Assembly: GCF_014649955.1 (NCBI RefSeq)
Contig: NZ_BMUA01000007.1
Span: 186,001-250,000, forward strand
Direction: 5' to 3'
Length of the DNA stretch: 64,000 nt
Origin: Streptomyces violascens
Lineage (GTDB): Bacteria; Actinomycetota; Actinomycetes; Streptomycetales; Streptomycetaceae
Shown: positions 25,320 to 33,775 of the stretch, piece after piece
Position numbering within the stretch: the stretch's first letter is position 1
Layout of the letters: each line of letters opens with the position of its first letter
Notes under the pieces: model-generated
Databases searched by the model: none
Seen by the model: only the letters and a program-made list of their open reading frames with translations
What the model was told of the DNA's origin: nothing
Translations under genes and position numbers: made by a program

Positions 25320-26425
25320 GAGTACAGGTTCTTCTTGCTGACCTCGTGCACATGGTCGTGATCGTGGGAATGGGCGTGTGCCTCGCCCGGTACGTGCGGC
25401 TCGGTCACCGGGAGCGAGGAGTCCGCCGAGAGCTCCAGGTCGGAGGCGGGCCGGTTGCGGGCCACCATTTCCGCGCCGAGGGCCGCGACCATCGCGCCGT
25501 TGTCCGTGCACAGCCCGGGCCGCGGCACCCGCAGCCGGATGCCGGCCCGCTCGCAGCGCTCCTGGGCGAGCGCGCGCAGCCGGGAGTTGGCGGCGACGCC
25601 GCCGCCGATCATCAGGTGGTCGACACCCTCGTCCTTGCAGGCCCGTACGGCCTTGCGGGTCAGCACGTCCACCACGGCCTCCTGGAAGGACGCGGCGACA
25701 TCGCGGACCGGGACCTCCTCGCCCGCGTTGCGCTTGGCCTCGATCCAGCGGGCCACGGCGGTCTTGAGGCCCGAGAAGGAGAAGTCGTACGCCGGGTCGC
25801 GCGAGCCGGTCAGGCCGCGCGGGAACGCGATCGCCTTCGGGTCGCCCTCCTTGGCGAGCCGGTCGATGACCGGGCCGCCGGGGAAGCCGAGGTCGAGCAC
25901 CCGGGCGATCTTGTCGAAGGCCTCGCCCGCGGCGTCGTCGATGGTGGCGCCCATCGGGCGGACGTCGGAGGTGATGTCGGGGGCGAGCAGCAGCGAGGAG
26001 TGGCCGCCGGAGACGAGCAGCGCCATCGTCGGCTCGGGCAGCGGCCCGTGCTCCAGCTGATCGACGCAGATGTGCGAGGCGAGGTGGTTGACCCCGTACA
26101 GCGGCTTGTTCAGGGCGTACGCGTACGCCTTGGCGGCCGAGACGCCGACGAGCAGCGCGCCCGCGAGCCCGGGGCCCGCGGTGACCGCGATGCCGTCGAG
26201 GTCCTTCGCCGAAATCCCGGCGGTCTTCAGGGCGCGCTCGATGGTCGGCACCATCGCTTCGAGGTGGGCCCGCGACGCGAACTCGGGGACCACGCCGCCG
26301 AACCGGGCGTGCGTGTCCACGCTGGAGGCGATGGCGTCGGCGAGCAGGGTCGTACCGCGCACGATGCCGACGCCGGTCTCGTCGCAGGAGGTCTCGATGC
26401 CCAGTACGAGCGGTTCGTCAGCCAT
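25316..26425 (-). CDS. tsaD: tRNA t6A threonylcarbamoyltransferase TsaD
   Basis: TsaD transfers the threonylcarbamoyl group from TC-AMP to A37 of ANN-decoding tRNAs, working with TsaB and TsaE, both encoded just upstream. The 369-residue protein has the ASKHA start [17 protein letters not shown], the metal-binding HLASH pair in [25 protein letters not shown], the [18 protein letters not shown] loop and [12 protein letters not shown] His/Asp-rich tail ([15 protein letters not shown]) is an unusual extension that may bind metal. ATG overlaps the rimI stop (ATGA). Confidence 0.97.
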   Translation of the reverse strand: MADEPLVLGIETSCDETGVGIVRGTTLLADAIASSVDTHARFGGVVPEFASRAHLEAMVPTIERALKTAGISAKDLDGIAVTAGPGLAGALLVGVSAAKAYAYALNKPLYGVNHLASHICVDQLEHGPLPEPTMALLVSGGHSSLLLAPDITSDVRPMGATIDDAAGEAFDKIARVLDLGFPGGPVIDRLAKEGDPKAIAFPRGLTGSRDPAYDFSFSGLKTAVARWIEAKRNAGEEVPVRDVAASFQEAVVDVLTRKAVRACKDEGVDHLMIGGGVAANSRLRALAQERCERAGIRLRVPRPGLCTDNGAMVAALGAEMVARNRPASDLELSADSSLPVTEPHVPGEAHAHSHDHDHVHEVSKKNLYS

Positions 26426-26922
26426 CAGTCAGTCTCTTCTGTTCCTTGGACGTGTTCCTGGACGTTCAGCCGCATCACGAGCGCGTCGACGTTGCCCGGC
26501 TGGTAGTAGCCGCGTCTGAAGCCGATGGGCTCGAAGCCGAAGCGCTCGTAGAGCTTCTGGGCCCGGGTGTTGTCCACGCGCACTTCGAGCAGGACCTCGT
26601 CGCACTCGAAGGCGGTGGCGTGCTTGAGCAGATCGGTCAGGAGGCGGGCGCCGAGCCCGGTGCCCCACTGGTCGCGGGCGGCGGCGATGGTCTGCACGTC
26701 GGCGAGGTCGCCGGCCGCGGCGAGCCCGGCGTACCCCACGAGCCGCCCCTCGGCGTCCTCGGCGACCACATAGCGGCGGGTTGCGCCCGGCCCGCGCGCG
26801 TGCGCGAGCTCGGACCAGAACATCCCCGCCGACCAGGCGTCCTCGGGGAACAGCTCGTGTTCGAGTTCCAGCACGGGCGCGATGTCCCACCAGCGCATCT
26901 CGCGCAGAACGGCCCCGCTCAC
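26425..26922 (-). CDS. rimI: Ribosomal protein S18-alanine N-acetyltransferase RimI
   Basis: The 165-residue GNAT enzyme acetylates the N terminus of ribosomal protein S18 in the model system. It has [26 protein letters not shown], the acetyl-CoA loop [15 protein letters not shown] and the C-terminal [27 protein letters not shown] signature. GTG 26922 overlaps the tsaB stop (GTGA) and its own stop overlaps tsaD, the standard actinobacterial tsaB-rimI-tsaD arrangement. In actinobacteria related enzymes may have broader protein targets. Confidence 0.93.
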   Translation of the reverse strand: MSGAVLREMRWWDIAPVLELEHELFPEDAWSAGMFWSELAHARGPGATRRYVVAEDAEGRLVGYAGLAAAGDLADVQTIAAARDQWGTGLGARLLTDLLKHATAFECDEVLLEVRVDNTRAQKLYERFGFEPIGFRRGYYQPGNVDALVMRLNVQEHVQGTEETD

Positions 26923-27572
26923 TTGGGGGTGACCACCTTGTAGTTCTTGGGCACCTGCGCGTCCGGCCGGCGCAGGTACAGCGGCGTCGGCGGCAGAAAG
27001 GCCGAGCCCTCGGCGAGCTTCTCGGCGGCGAGGGCGGCGAGCGCGCCCGCCGACTGGTACTCGGGGCCGCGCGCCTGGGGGAAGGACTCCGGGTAGAGCA
27101 GGGCGCCCGCGCCGACGACGGGCAGGCCGCTCAGCTCGTCCGCGATGTCGGCGGGCCGGTCGACGCCGGGCTCGCCCGCGCGCGTACGGAAGTCTTCGTA
27201 CCTGGCCCAGTACACCTCCTTGCGGCGGGCGTCGGTGGCGACCGCGAAGGGGCCCTCGATGCCCGAGGCGTAGGCGAGGCCGTCCAGGGTGCACAGGCCG
27301 TGGACGGGGACGCCGAGCACCGAGCCGAACGTCGCGGCGGTGACCAGGCCGACCCGCAGGCCGGTGTAGGGGCCGGGCCCGACGCCGACGACCAGGTCCG
27401 TCACGGCGTCGAGTTTCAGGCCGGCCTCGGCGAGCACCCGGTCGACGGCGGGCAGCAGGAGCTCCCCGTGCCTGCGGGCGTCGACCTGACTCGACTCGGC
27501 GACGACGGCGGTGCCGTCGTGCAGGGCGACGGTGACGGCGGGGGTGGCGGTATCAACGGCGAGCAAGAGCAC
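26919..27572 (-). CDS. tsaB: tRNA t6A biosynthesis protein TsaB
   Basis: TsaB is the inactive ASKHA partner that scaffolds TsaD and TsaE. The 217-residue protein shows LLLAVDTATPAVTVALHDG, the RRHGELLLPAVDRVLAEAG segment, VVGVGPGPYTGLRVGLVTA and GLCTLDGLAYA. It starts with GTG and heads the overlapping gene chain tsaB-rimI-tsaD-small protein. Divergent from the secreted protein gene at 27694, so the 121-base gap between them holds both promoters. Confidence 0.95.
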   Translation of the reverse strand: MLLLAVDTATPAVTVALHDGTAVVAESSQVDARRHGELLLPAVDRVLAEAGLKLDAVTDLVVGVGPGPYTGLRVGLVTAATFGSVLGVPVHGLCTLDGLAYASGIEGPFAVATDARRKEVYWARYEDFRTRAGEPGVDRPADIADELSGLPVVGAGALLYPESFPQARGPEYQSAGALAALAAEKLAEGSAFLPPTPLYLRRPDAQVPKNYKVVTPK

Positions 27573-27693
27573 GCGAACAGCCTACGACCAAGGCGGCGGG
27601 GGCACGGCGTCCTGCCCAAGCCGTCACGTGCTGCTACCGTCAGCCGCAGGTATGACCGTAGGCATGCATGTACGTACGAAAGGGGAAGTCCAG

Positions 27694-28266
27694 GTGGCAA
27701 GGAGCAGCACGGGGTTCGTGGCCGGGCTGACCGCGGCCGCTCTCGCGGTGGTCGGCTTCCTCGCCTACCAGGCCTCGGCGAGCGCGCCCCCGCGGTCCGC
27801 GCTCGCGGCTCCCGGCACCAGCGGGTCCCCGTCCGTGAAGCCGTCGAACGCGCCGCCCGCCGGCTCCCCCGCCAACAAGCCCGACCTCGCGGTGCCGGCG
27901 AATTCCGGCACCGGTGTCCGTGTCGTGTACGCGCTCGGTGCGAAGCGGGTGTGGCTGGTGGGCGTGACGAAGACGCCGAAGACGTTCGCGGTCGTGCCGT
28001 CCAGCATCAGCCCGAAGCCCGGCACGTACGCCGTGCTCTCGCGGACCGGCGGCAAGATCACCGGCTCGGACGGGGTGATGGTCGAGCACGTCGTGCGGTT
28101 CGCCATCAACGAGAACGTGACGATCGGCTTCAGCTCCGCGGTGGACGGCTCGATGACGGGCCCGAAGACGGACAAGAAGGCCGGCGGGATCCGCATGACG
28201 CGGGCGGACGGCAACGCGATGTGGACTTTCGCGACCCGCAACTCGAAGGTCGTCGTCGTCCCGTAG
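27694..28266 (+). CDS. Secreted or membrane-anchored protein of unknown function
   Basis: The 190-residue product starts with an N-terminal hydrophobic helix (FVAGLTAAALAVVGFLAYQASA) followed by an Ala/Ser/Pro/Gly-rich linker and a compact domain of about 115 residues (VRVVYALGAKRVWLVGVTKTPKTFAVVPSS, VVRFAINENVTIGFSSAVDG). The helix lacks a clear cleavage site and may stay as an anchor. No family is recognised. GTG 27694 follows AAAGGGGAAG at good spacing; upstream in-frame ATGs at 27652 and 27664 are less well placed. Confidence 0.75.
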   Translation: MARSSTGFVAGLTAAALAVVGFLAYQASASAPPRSALAAPGTSGSPSVKPSNAPPAGSPANKPDLAVPANSGTGVRVVYALGAKRVWLVGVTKTPKTFAVVPSSISPKPGTYAVLSRTGGKITGSDGVMVEHVVRFAINENVTIGFSSAVDGSMTGPKTDKKAGGIRMTRADGNAMWTFATRNSKVVVVP

Positions 28267-28303
28267 GCGCCTGGAGCCCGGCCCGACGAACAACCCGATA
28301 GGA

Positions 28304-28480
28304 CTAAGCGGCGTCCCGCCGCGCGTCACCCTCGTCGGCCGCCGGGGCGCTCTCGCGCGGCGGCGTCGAAACGGCGGTGGCCGCGGCGCACGAGGCGAGC
28401 AGATCGTGTATCGACACCCCGAGCGGCACCGGGACGCCCCGCGGGGCCTGCGGCTTCGCTTCGCGTTCCGGCACGGTCAT
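28304..28480 (-). CDS. Hidden 58-residue conserved-looking protein
   Basis: The 58-codon frame starts at ATG 28480 behind an excellent AGGAGG and ends with TAG at 28304. The product is MTVPEREAKPQAPRG followed by VPVPLGVSIHDLLASCAAATAV and an acidic/basic tail. Codon third positions are strongly G/C. It lies between tsaB and tsaE in the same orientation. An 18-bp palindrome sits about 31 bases upstream. No function can be inferred, though the SIHDLLASC segment looks like a small helical recognition element. Confidence 0.7.
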   Translation of the reverse strand: MTVPEREAKPQAPRGVPVPLGVSIHDLLASCAAATAVSTPPRESAPAADEGDARRDAA

Positions 28481-28511
28481 GGCGGCCTCCTGGGGCTGCG
28501 GAAGAAGGCGC

Positions 28512-28529
28512 GGTTAGGTAGACCTAACC
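28512..28529. promoter_or_regulatory. 18-bp palindromic operator candidate
   Basis: GGTTAGGT and ACCTAACC are perfect 8-base arms around an AG centre. The TTAGGT/ACCTAA half-sites recall the DmdR1/IdeR iron box, but the spacing is shorter than in a standard iron box. It lies upstream of the 58-codon gene, at promoter distance. Confidence 0.5.
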
Positions 28530-28632
28530 AGGTCTCTGTCTCCATGTGACCATGCCCGGTGCGACCGGCGCAACACTTTGCCGACGTCTTGTCGGAATGT
28601 ACGGCCCGCTCCAGCCGCACCCGGCCGCGGCC

Positions 28633-29142
28633 TCAGAGACTCTCGACCCCGGCGCCGGCCCAGCGGGGCCCGATCCCGGTGACGGTGACGACCCTGCGGT
28701 CGTCGTCCGTCTCACCCACGACGCGGTCGATCAGGACCTGGAGCCGGTCGTCGGACAGCTCCTCGACCTTGCCCTCGCCCCACTCGACGACCACCACGGA
28801 CTCGGGCAGCGACACGTCGAGGTCGAGGTCCTCCATCTCGTCGAGGCCGCCGCCGAGCCGGTACGCGTCCACGTGCACCAGGGCGGGCCCGCCGACCAGC
28901 GAGGGGTGGACGCGGGCGATGACGAAGGTGGGGGACGTCACGGCGCCGCGCACGCCGAGGCCCTCGCCGAGGCCGCGGGTGAGGGTCGTCTTGCCGGCGC
29001 CGAGCTCCCCGGTGAGCATCACGAGGTCGCCCGGGCGGAGCAGTTTGGCGATGCGGCGGCCCAACTCCTGCATTTCGGAAGGGGAGTTGAGGGTGAGGCG
29101 GGTGCCGGCGTCAGCCGCCGGGCTGCTGTGCGGTGCTTCCAT
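28633..29142 (-). CDS. tsaE: tRNA t6A biosynthesis ATPase TsaE
   Basis: TsaE is the P-loop ATPase that resets the TsaBD complex between t6A cycles. The roughly 169-residue protein has Walker A GELGAGKTTLTRGLGEGLG, the T-loop VTSPTFVIARVHPS, HVDAYRLGG and SVVVVEWGEG. ATG 29142 is used; the frame continues to a TTG at 29151. Its start lies within the end of the alpha/beta hydrolase gene (overlap of 32 bases), so the two are coupled. Confidence 0.95.
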   Translation of the reverse strand: MEAPHSSPAADAGTRLTLNSPSEMQELGRRIAKLLRPGDLVMLTGELGAGKTTLTRGLGEGLGVRGAVTSPTFVIARVHPSLVGGPALVHVDAYRLGGGLDEMEDLDLDVSLPESVVVVEWGEGKVEELSDDRLQVLIDRVVGETDDDRRVVTVTGIGPRWAGAGVESL

Positions 29143-30346
29143 ACGTCCCAACGTTAGCGGCCTGCGGCACCGCGCCGACCCGGGCCAGGAGGTCCGCGAG
29201 GCGGTCGGTGACCGTCTCGGGGTGCTCCAGCATCACCAGGTGCCCGCCGTCCGGCACGATGACCAGCTCCGCGTCGGGCAGCAGATCGGCGATGGCCTCG
29301 CTGTGCGAGCTGGGGGTGACCAGGTCGCGGTCGCCTGCCAGGACCAGGACGGGGACCTCCGCGAAGATCGCCAGGGCGGCTGTCTTGTCGTGCTCGGAGA
29401 AGGCCGGATAGAACTCCGCGACCACGTCGATCGGGGTGCTCTCGATCATCCGCTCGGCGAACCGGGCCACCGCCGGGTCGACGTCCCTGGAGGAGAACGA
29501 GTAGCGCTTGATCATGCCCGCGAACAGGTCGGCCGTCGCCCGCCGCCCCCGCTCCACCAGCTCGGCCTGCGAGCCGAGCGCCTTGAGCACGCCCGGCAGC
29601 ACCCGGCGCACCGCGTTGACCCCGGCCACCGGGAGCCCGTAGTTGACCTCGCCGAGCTTGCCGGAGGACGTACCGACGAAGCCGACGCCGACCACGCGGT
29701 CCCGGATCAGCTCGGGGTACTGGTCGGCCAGGGCCATGATCGTCATGCCGCCCATGGAGTGGCCGACCAGGACGAGCGGACCCTCGGGAGCCGCCGCGTC
29801 GATGACGGCCTTCAGGTCGCGGCCGAGCTGGTCGATGTCGACCGGAATGCCGTCGCGCTGGGCCTTGCCGCGGTCCGAGCGGCCGTGGCTGCGCTGGTCC
29901 CAGTGCACCGTGCGCAGCACCCCGCGCAGGGCCGCCCGCTGGAAGTGCCAGGAGTCCTGGCTGAGGCAGTAGCCGTGCGAGAACACCACGGTGACCGGGG
30001 CCGGGACCTTGCGCCCGAACAGCCGGCGCTTGCGCGAGCCGTTGGCGCCCGCCTCCGGTTCGACCTCGTCGGTCTCGTAGTAGAGGACCGTGCCGTCGTC
30101 GGCGACCGCCCGGCCGGGCATGCCCCGCAGTGATCCGTAGGGCCCGGACGCGTCGAGCGCGAGCCGTGCCTTTCTGCGCATGCCGCGCCCGACGGTGAGG
30201 CGCTCTATGGCGACACCCGCCGCCGCGCCCGCCGCGACCACGCCTATCGCGGCCCCCGCGATCCCGGCAAGGCGCCAGTTCCCCACCGCCGACTGGGCAT
30301 CCTGGACCGCGGATACGACGGCGTCCCCCGTGCTGCTCTCGCTCAC
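29111..30346 (-). CDS. Alpha/beta hydrolase with N-terminal membrane helix
   Basis: The 411-residue protein has a hydrophobic N-terminal segment (GIAGAAIGVVAAGAAAGVAI, about residues 28-47), then an alpha/beta hydrolase fold: VVFSHGYCLSQDSW, HWDQRSHGRSD (oxyanion region), nucleophile Ser in VLVGHSMGGMTI, acid in VLVLAGDRDLVTP and His in GGHLVMLEHPE. All catalytic residues are present. It is fixed in the alr-hydrolase-tsaE cluster of actinobacteria. Substrate unknown; an esterase or lipase-like activity at the membrane is likely. Confidence 0.9.
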   Translation of the reverse strand: MSESSTGDAVVSAVQDAQSAVGNWRLAGIAGAAIGVVAAGAAAGVAIERLTVGRGMRRKARLALDASGPYGSLRGMPGRAVADDGTVLYYETDEVEPEAGANGSRKRRLFGRKVPAPVTVVFSHGYCLSQDSWHFQRAALRGVLRTVHWDQRSHGRSDRGKAQRDGIPVDIDQLGRDLKAVIDAAAPEGPLVLVGHSMGGMTIMALADQYPELIRDRVVGVGFVGTSSGKLGEVNYGLPVAGVNAVRRVLPGVLKALGSQAELVERGRRATADLFAGMIKRYSFSSRDVDPAVARFAERMIESTPIDVVAEFYPAFSEHDKTAALAIFAEVPVLVLAGDRDLVTPSSHSEAIADLLPDAELVIVPDGGHLVMLEHPETVTDRLADLLARVGAVPQAANVGTYGSTAQQPGG

Positions 30347-30361
30347 CGTGCCGCTCCGCTC

Positions 30362-31519
30362 TTACTCGTCGTCGTCGGAACACTCATTCACGTAGACGCG
30401 GGGCACCCGTGAACCGATGCGCGTCACGATCTCGTAGCCGATGGTGTCGGCCGCCCGCGCCCAGTCCTCGGCCGTCGGCTCCCCGTGGTCGCCCGGCCCG
30501 AACAGCACGGCCCGGTCGCCCGGCTCCACCCTGTCCCCCTCAAGGTCGACCACGAACTGGTCCATGGCAATGCGGCCCGCCGCGGTACGTACTTTCCCGC
30601 CCACCAGAACCGGACCGCGCCCGGAGGCGTGCCGCGGGATGCCGTCGGCGTAACCGAGCGGGACGAGGCCGAGGGTGGTCTCGCTCTTCGTGACGTAGTG
30701 ATGCCCGTAACTGACGCCGTGACCCGCCGGCACCTGCTTGGCGAGCGCCACCGAGGCCGACAGGGTCATGACCGGCCGCAGCCCCAGCTCGCGCGCGGTG
30801 CCGAGCTCCGGCGCGGGCGAGATGCCGTACATGGCGATGCCGGTGCGTACGAGGTCGAAGTGGGACTCGGGGAGGGTGAGCGTGGCCGGGGAGTTGGCGA
30901 TGTGCCGCACCTCGGGGGTGATGCCCGCCTTCTCCGCGAACGCGGTCATCTCCTGGAACACCGAGAGCTGGGCCGCGATCGAGGGGTGGCCGGGCTCGTC
31001 GGCGCAGGCCAGGTGCGACCACAGGCCGGTGACGGTGACCTCGGGGGCGGCGAGCGCCGCGTGGACGAGTTCCGGCCAGTCGGCGGGCTGGCAGCCGTTG
31101 CGGCCGAGCCCGGTGTCGGCCTTGAGCTGAATCCTGGCGGTGAGTCCGGCGCCGCGAGCGGCCTCGACGACCTCCCGCAGCGCCCACGTGCCACTGACCG
31201 AGACGTCGATGTCGGCCTCGATGGCCTCGCGCCAGGGGCCGCCCGGCGTCCACAGCCAGCACATCATCGGGCCCCCGATGCCGGCCGCGCGCAGCGCCAG
31301 CGCCTCGTGCGGCGTGGCGGTGCCGATCCACGCGGCGCCCGCCTCCTGTGCCGCCCTGGCACACGGCACCGCGCCGTGCCCGTACGCGTCCGCCTTCACC
31401 ACGGCCATGAGCTGCGCGCCGGGCGAACAGGCGCGCAGCGTACGCACGTTGGCGCGCAGCGCGCCCAGGTCGATCTCGGCGCGGGCGCGCCCGGCGGGGT
31501 ATTGAGTCATCGCGGTCAT
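30362..31519 (-). CDS. alr: Alanine racemase
   Basis: Alr makes D-alanine for peptidoglycan. The roughly 385-residue PLP enzyme has the Schiff-base lysine in MAVVKADAYGHG (about residue 40), the substrate-side QLKADTGLGRNG, HIANSPATL, the catalytic tyrosine region GHGVSYGHHYVT and PLGYADGIPRHASGRG. It is a fold-type III barrel with a C-terminal beta domain. ATG 31519 fits family length; ATG 31510 is in frame too. It lies 15 bases upstream of the hydrolase, as first gene of the leftward cluster. Confidence 0.96.
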   Translation of the reverse strand: MTAMTQYPAGRARAEIDLGALRANVRTLRACSPGAQLMAVVKADAYGHGAVPCARAAQEAGAAWIGTATPHEALALRAAGIGGPMMCWLWTPGGPWREAIEADIDVSVSGTWALREVVEAARGAGLTARIQLKADTGLGRNGCQPADWPELVHAALAAPEVTVTGLWSHLACADEPGHPSIAAQLSVFQEMTAFAEKAGITPEVRHIANSPATLTLPESHFDLVRTGIAMYGISPAPELGTARELGLRPVMTLSASVALAKQVPAGHGVSYGHHYVTKSETTLGLVPLGYADGIPRHASGRGPVLVGGKVRTAAGRIAMDQFVVDLEGDRVEPGDRAVLFGPGDHGEPTAEDWARAADTIGYEIVTRIGSRVPRVYVNECSDDDE

Positions 31520-31586
31520 CGCGCCAAGTCTCTCAGAGCGCACGGGGACTCGGATTGTGCCGCAGGACACATTGGCGGGGGCGGGC

Positions 31587-32645
31587 TCAGGTGCCCTCGC
31601 GGTGCCCCCACACGTAGACGCCGTCGCCCTGGCGCAGGGCGTCCCACAGTTTGCGCGCGTCATCGAGGCCCAGGTTCACACACCCGTGGCTGCCCTCGGA
31701 GGTGTACACGCTGTGGTAGACGGCGTGGAAGGCCTGCCCGCCGTCGAAGAACTGGGCGTACGGCATGGACTGGTGGTAGATCGTCGACCAGTGGTTCTTG
31801 TGCCGCCAGTAGACCTTGTGCCACCCGCCCCGGGTGGGCAGCGAGGCCCGCCCACTACGAATGGGCACAGGCCCGAAGGTGACTTTGTTCCCCGTCTGCA
31901 CCCACATCAACTGCCGCGCCAGATCCACGCAGGCCACGCGCTGGGCCTTCACGGGGCACTGGTGCGCGGCGTTGGGATTCTTGCGCGCGGACAGGAACTG
32001 CATCCGGGACCAGGTGACCGGCCCGGCGAACCCGATGGCCGGCGAAATCCCCTGCGCCTGCTGGAACTTGCGGACCTCGGCGCAGTCGGCGGCGGACTGC
32101 CGCCCGTCCACCGTGAGTCCGAGCCACCGCTCGATCTGCTTCTGGTACGGCCCGGCCTTGGCGGTACAGCTACCGGGCTCGGCGGCGACTTCACTCTGCG
32201 GCACGTACTCGACGAGCCGGTACGCCCCCTCGGGCGCGGCCACCGGTTCGAGCCGGTCCTCGGCGGCGCTGGGCTGGTAGACGAGCGGGGGCAGCGCCTG
32301 ATCGGGGGTGTCGAGCGGCCCCGCCTGCGGGTCGAGCGCCTCCCCGCGCACGAGGACCTCGGGGATGCCGGGGGCGGCGTTGCCCGGCGCGGGGTCGCCG
32401 GGGGCGGGCGGAGCGGGGTCGCCGGGGGCGGAGGTGCCCGGTGCGGGGTTGCCCGGCGCGGGCGGGACGGGGGGTGCGGGGACTGCGAGTCGGCGGGGTG
32501 GCGGGGGCAGGGGGACGCCGGTGCTGGGGGCGGCGGCCCCGAGCGCGAGGGTGGCGGCGAGCACCAGCCCGCAGGCACCGAATTTCTGCCGTTTCTGGGC
32601 TTTATGCACTTTCTGGGTTTTCTGACGAGTTTGTCCTGGGTTCAT
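31587..32645 (-). CDS. Secreted L,D-transpeptidase (YkuD fold) with peptidoglycan-binding region
   Basis: The 352-residue protein has a basic n-region, a signal-type hydrophobic stretch (ACGLVLAATLALGAAAPS) and a long Pro/Gly/Ala linker with PGDPAP-like repeats. A middle region carries two Cys and WLGLTVDGRQSAADC, which resembles a PG_binding-type module. The C-terminal YkuD domain ends in HSVYTSEGSHGCVNLGLDDA with the catalytic Cys. It should form 3-3 cross-links in the wall. ATG 32645 is the only start that yields the signal sequence; upstream frame is non-coding in character. Confidence 0.9.
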   Translation of the reverse strand: MNPGQTRQKTQKVHKAQKRQKFGACGLVLAATLALGAAAPSTGVPLPPPPRRLAVPAPPVPPAPGNPAPGTSAPGDPAPPAPGDPAPGNAAPGIPEVLVRGEALDPQAGPLDTPDQALPPLVYQPSAAEDRLEPVAAPEGAYRLVEYVPQSEVAAEPGSCTAKAGPYQKQIERWLGLTVDGRQSAADCAEVRKFQQAQGISPAIGFAGPVTWSRMQFLSARKNPNAAHQCPVKAQRVACVDLARQLMWVQTGNKVTFGPVPIRSGRASLPTRGGWHKVYWRHKNHWSTIYHQSMPYAQFFDGGQAFHAVYHSVYTSEGSHGCVNLGLDDARKLWDALRQGDGVYVWGHREGT

Positions 32646-32799
32646 AGGCCCAGAGAACCCCCGGCTCCGGGCGTGTCGCGGAAGCCGCGCGGCGGATGTC
32701 ACCCGGTGGCGGGGGTTGCCCTGGTGGCGGCGGGCCGCGGGAGGTCCCGCCAGGCCCAGGACGGCCCTCGAAAACCCGGCCGGTCGGCGGGCCGGGCCG

Positions 32800-33318
32800 T
32801 CACCCGCCTGTGGACGGCCGGGCATCCCGCCAGGCGCAGCACCGGGCCGCGAACTCCTCCACACTGGCGAAGACCCGGTCGGGGGTGGCGGGCTCCGGCC
32901 CGCCGGGGGCCGCGGCGAACGCCGCCGCGAGGGCCGCCGCCTGCACCCCGCCGCCGCGCCCGCCCACGTAGCCGAACTCGGCGAGCGCGCTCCAGAGATC
33001 ACCGCGGTGCCGCCGCAGGGCCTCGGCGAGGCGCTGCGGGCCGCAGGCCTCACCGGGCACGGCGTACGAGGACGCCTCGCCAATCCTCAACAGACCTGCG
33101 GCGGAAGCGAGTTGACCGTCCTCGACGGCAACGACCTCCCTCTCGACCACCGCGATCCGCTCGACGGCCCCGAGGCCGGCGGGCACAGGCTGGACGACCG
33201 CGGTGAGCTCCGCGGCCATGGCCGGGGGCGAGGGTACGAGCACGGCGGCGGGCCCGAGGAGCAGGGCGGCGATGCGGCCGGGTTCGAGGGTGACGTGGGG
33301 GTGGCTCATGCGGGCCAT
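32800..33318 (-). CDS. Hypothetical protein, about 172 residues
   Basis: The product has a hydrophobic N-terminal stretch (IAALLLGPAAVLVPSP), a VERIAVVEREVVAVEDG segment and an Ala/Gly-rich C-terminal half (VQAAALAAAFAAAP) ending in FASVEEFAARCCAWRDA. No domain is recognised. The frame remains open to 33600 but the part above 33318 is repeat-derived, so ATG 33318 (or 33309) is preferred. No clear ribosome binding site. It could be a regulatory or ESX-linked small protein, but nothing supports a specific role. Confidence 0.55.
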   Translation of the reverse strand: MARMSHPHVTLEPGRIAALLLGPAAVLVPSPPAMAAELTAVVQPVPAGLGAVERIAVVEREVVAVEDGQLASAAGLLRIGEASSYAVPGEACGPQRLAEALRRHRGDLWSALAEFGYVGGRGGGVQAAALAAAFAAAPGGPEPATPDRVFASVEEFAARCCAWRDARPSTGG

Positions 33319-33775
33319 GAAACAGCCGGGGGTGGTGGAGAGCGGCACGCACACGCGGGGCGCGGCCGAGCCTCTTCGGCGGGGTCTGGCACCGTTCGAC
33401 CTGCGGACCGTGCGTGGTTGCGCGCGCAGTTCCCCGCGCCCCTGGGAGGTTCGGCCTTTGCGGGGCGCCCGTGCGGCCAGGCCCGACCCTGCCGACGAGC
33501 AGGCCCCGACGCCCTTCGGACTGCGGACCGTGGGTGGCGGGTCGCGCAGTTCCCCGCGCCCCTGGCGTGGCTGACCTTGGCGGGGTACCCATGCGGGCAT
33601 ACCCAGCCTGTCGTGGGGTCCCCCCCCCTCCGGGCCCTTAAGGCCGTGGGGGAGTTTGAGGACGAGCGCCCTTCAGGCGCGAACGGGGTCTGGGGCGGAG
33701 CCCCAGGAAAACCGGCTTCACCTCTTTCCCACCCCCGGAGGGTCCAGGGAAGGGGCGGGGTGGGGCGGGGCCCTC
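33319..33775. repeat. 457-bp gene-free region with dispersed repeats
   Basis: The region has two inverted copies of the GGGGCGCGGGGAACTGCGCG repeat family (33401-33445 and 33521-33564) and one C5/G5 hairpin unit (33614-33654; GGGGTCCCCC ... GTGGGGGAG). The rest has no convincing ORF. It lies between nnr (stop at 33776) and the hypothetical gene start at 33318 and may terminate nnr. Confidence 0.8.

Noticed and set aside
28512-28529. Standard DmdR1/IdeR iron box
   Set aside because: Arms match but the spacer is 2 bases, not the 7 of a TTAGGT-N7-ACCTAA box, so only resemblance is claimed.
33319-33600. Upstream extension of the hypothetical gene at 32800
   Set aside because: The extra residues come from dispersed repeat DNA and would add a non-conserved leader.
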